A stretch of DNA of 64,000 nucleotides from Dermatophagoides farinae. Its lineage: Eukaryota > Arthropoda > Arachnida > Sarcoptiformes > Pyroglyphidae. The notes under the pieces are model-generated. The model saw nothing but the letters and a program-made list of their open reading frames with translations, ran no database searches and was not told the origin of the DNA. The DNA lies in NCBI RefSeq assembly GCF_024713945.1, contig NC_134680.1, positions 3,248,001 through 3,312,000 of the forward strand, in the 5' to 3' direction. A program made the translations under genes and the position numbers. Shown in pieces: positions 62,231-64,000 of this stretch (positions are counted from its first letter, which is position 1; each line of letters opens with the position of its first letter).

Positions 62231-64000
62231 ATGATCATCATAATCATAATAATGAATGAAATGACAACATTTCCGTTCAATGAACAAACGAATATTTTAC
62301 AACAACAACAATCGAATGAGCAAAATTTCTTCGCATTACGAAATAATCGTATTGTTCATTCACCTGTCATTAATGATAATCATCTATTAAGCAACAATAA
62401 TAATAATAATAATGGTCGACTTAATCGAAAGACATTAATATTACGTTGGATAATAATTCTTATATCGATCTTATCAATATCAGTGATTACGATTGCAGTC
62501 GCTTACTGTATGCATAATAGGAAATGAGGAAAAAAATTACAATATTAGCATCTTTCTCTTTATACGTTTTTCCCTTTTTTTTTAATTGTTATCGGCCATT
62601 GTGATTAATTTTGTCATTTTTTTATTTCCTTTTAAAACAACAATACAGTCATCTTATACGATACTAATAATAACAATATTGTCAATGCTCGTCATCATCA
62701 TCAAGGGATCAATATGAATTGTAAAAAATCATTTTCTGAAATTGATTCACAGGAATCAAATAAACGTGAACAAGAATTAGTAAATAGTGGCAATTATTTA
62801 AGCATCTATTTTGTTACTTATAATGTTGCATCCAAAGAGCCGAGTGGATCTTTTGCTGAATTATTCGCTTTATATCATCGCCGTTATGATGCCTATGCAA
62901 TTGTTTTGGAAGAAATGCCAATGAAAACATTTTTATACATCGATGGATGGCGTACATCATTTGAACAATTATTTCGACAAATTGATTATGTTCTTCTTCG
63001 AAAAGAATCCTCTATCTTTACGGGTGTGTTTCTATTCGTACGTCGTCGTGATATTGACCGTTATTCATATGTTCAGGTATATTCTTTAGATATTTTTCCA
63101 AGTGAAATCATTAATAACCTTTTTTAATTTCAAGACTTATCCAGTAAAAATACAAAGCGATAGAGCATTTGCATTCAAAGGTGCTGTTGGTCTACGATTC
63201 ATCTATAATAAAGTTCAGATAGCCATTATTGGTGCACATCTAACACCACATGATGAAAATTATCAAAAACGTATTAAAGATATAATGACAATCATGTCAG
63301 AAGTTTATTTTAGCAATTATAGCGATACTGTCTCTAATCAAGAGTATGTATGATGAAACATGCAAATGTGTCCGTAATTTATCAGAATTTAATTTAATTT
63401 AATTTTATAGCATTACATTTTTATTTGGTGATCTCAATTTTCGCCTTAATCCAATGAACGAACCAAATGAATCATATAATGAAGCGCACGAATTTGAATC
63501 GATCACACAGTTTATTCGTGAAAATCAAAATAATTCCGATCATCCAGATCGTTATGAATCGTTGCTGAAATATGATCAAATTCGTTATGCCATACATAAA
63601 GGTGAAGCCATTAAGGATTATGAAGAATCGCCCATAACATTTGCACCAACGTTTAAATTTGTCTTGGATTCATGTGATCAATATGATCGTAAACGTCGTC
63701 CGGCGTGGACTGATCGAATTTTATGGCGTAATCTTTTAAAAATTCAAAGCAATTTGCAAAAAATTGACCCTTCAAAAGTGGCAAAAATTGAACCTATAGT
63801 AATGTATTACGATTCAATACCACAATATACGTTAAGTGATCATAAACCTGTCAGGCAATTGGTATGGATACCAATTATGGAAATGAAACAACTGAAAAAA
63901 GATCTAGCACGACAACGTCGTGATCGACGCCGTCTTACATTACCGTCAGCATTTGATAAACCACCAGTCCCTCATCGACGTTTACGATCCGATTCGGCTA
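62231..64000 (+). CDS. Membrane-anchored inositol-polyphosphate 5-phosphatase, 5' part
   Basis: Exons 62231-62507, 62649-63076, 63135-63343 and 63411 to beyond the window edge. It removes the 5-phosphate from inositol phosphates or phosphoinositides by the endonuclease-like Mg mechanism. Seen motifs are VTYNVAS at the domain start, VLEEMP where the family usually has GLQE, FKGAVGLRF where it usually has GNKGAVG, AHLTPH, FGDLNFRLNP, AWTDRILWR and SDHKPVRQL. The metal- and phosphate-binding residues of the last four are present. The domain most resembles the INPP5K/INPP5J group. Exon 1 adds an Asn/Gln-rich segment and a membrane helix (about 68-92, LILRWIIILISILSISVITI), joined in phase to exon 2. 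The C-terminus lies outside the window. Confidence 0.88.

Overview
The window is nuclear DNA of a small-genome arthropod, most likely an astigmatan mite (Dermatophagoides, Euroglyphus, Sarcoptes or Psoroptes type). The grounds are strongly AT-rich DNA, many GT-AG introns of only about 60-95 bp, CAT/CA/TG/CAA simple repeats filling the non-coding DNA, and animal orthologues whose proteins carry poly-Asn, poly-Gln and poly-Ser inserts. The order is a judgement from sequence style and was not tested by search. I see no transposase, reverse transcriptase, viral gene, CRISPR array, rRNA or convincing tRNA.

Layout. Positions 1-9342 are a dense block: the 3' part of P5CS (ALDH18A1), a small acidic coiled-coil protein resembling SNAPC5, TRIAP1, dynactin p24 (DCTN3), PTPMT1, an ELOVL fatty-acid elongase and an MFSD6-like transporter. 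Positions 9343-28373 are a 19 kb stretch without any gene I can name; it holds simple repeats, two orphan TATA-type promoters and a few possible exons. Positions 28374-31079 are compact again: a stefin-type cystatin, LHPP, LAMTOR4 and LAMTOR5. A single Tob/BTG gene (34052-36234, minus) lies between about 3 kb of 3' and 6.5 kb of 5' non-coding DNA. Positions 42804-64000 are dense: TBC1D25, TRMT2A, a gustatory-receptor-like protein, an SLC29 nucleoside transporter, an unfamiliar single-pass membrane protein with hemopexin-like repeats, CHK1, an unrecognised coiled-coil protein and a membrane-anchored inositol-polyphosphate 5-phosphatase cut by the window edge.

Organisation. All six convergent pairs end within about 75-145 bp of each other, several with both polyadenylation signals inside the shared gap, so 3' UTRs probably overlap antisense. 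Two functional pairings stand out. TRIAP1 and PTPMT1, two steps of mitochondrial cardiolipin synthesis, flank DCTN3. LAMTOR4 and LAMTOR5, two roadblock subunits of the lysosomal Ragulator, lie tail to tail.

Exon boundaries were placed by hand from GT/AG sites, reading phase and remembered family sequences; no alignment or transcript data were available. Small exons and UTR introns are the likeliest errors.
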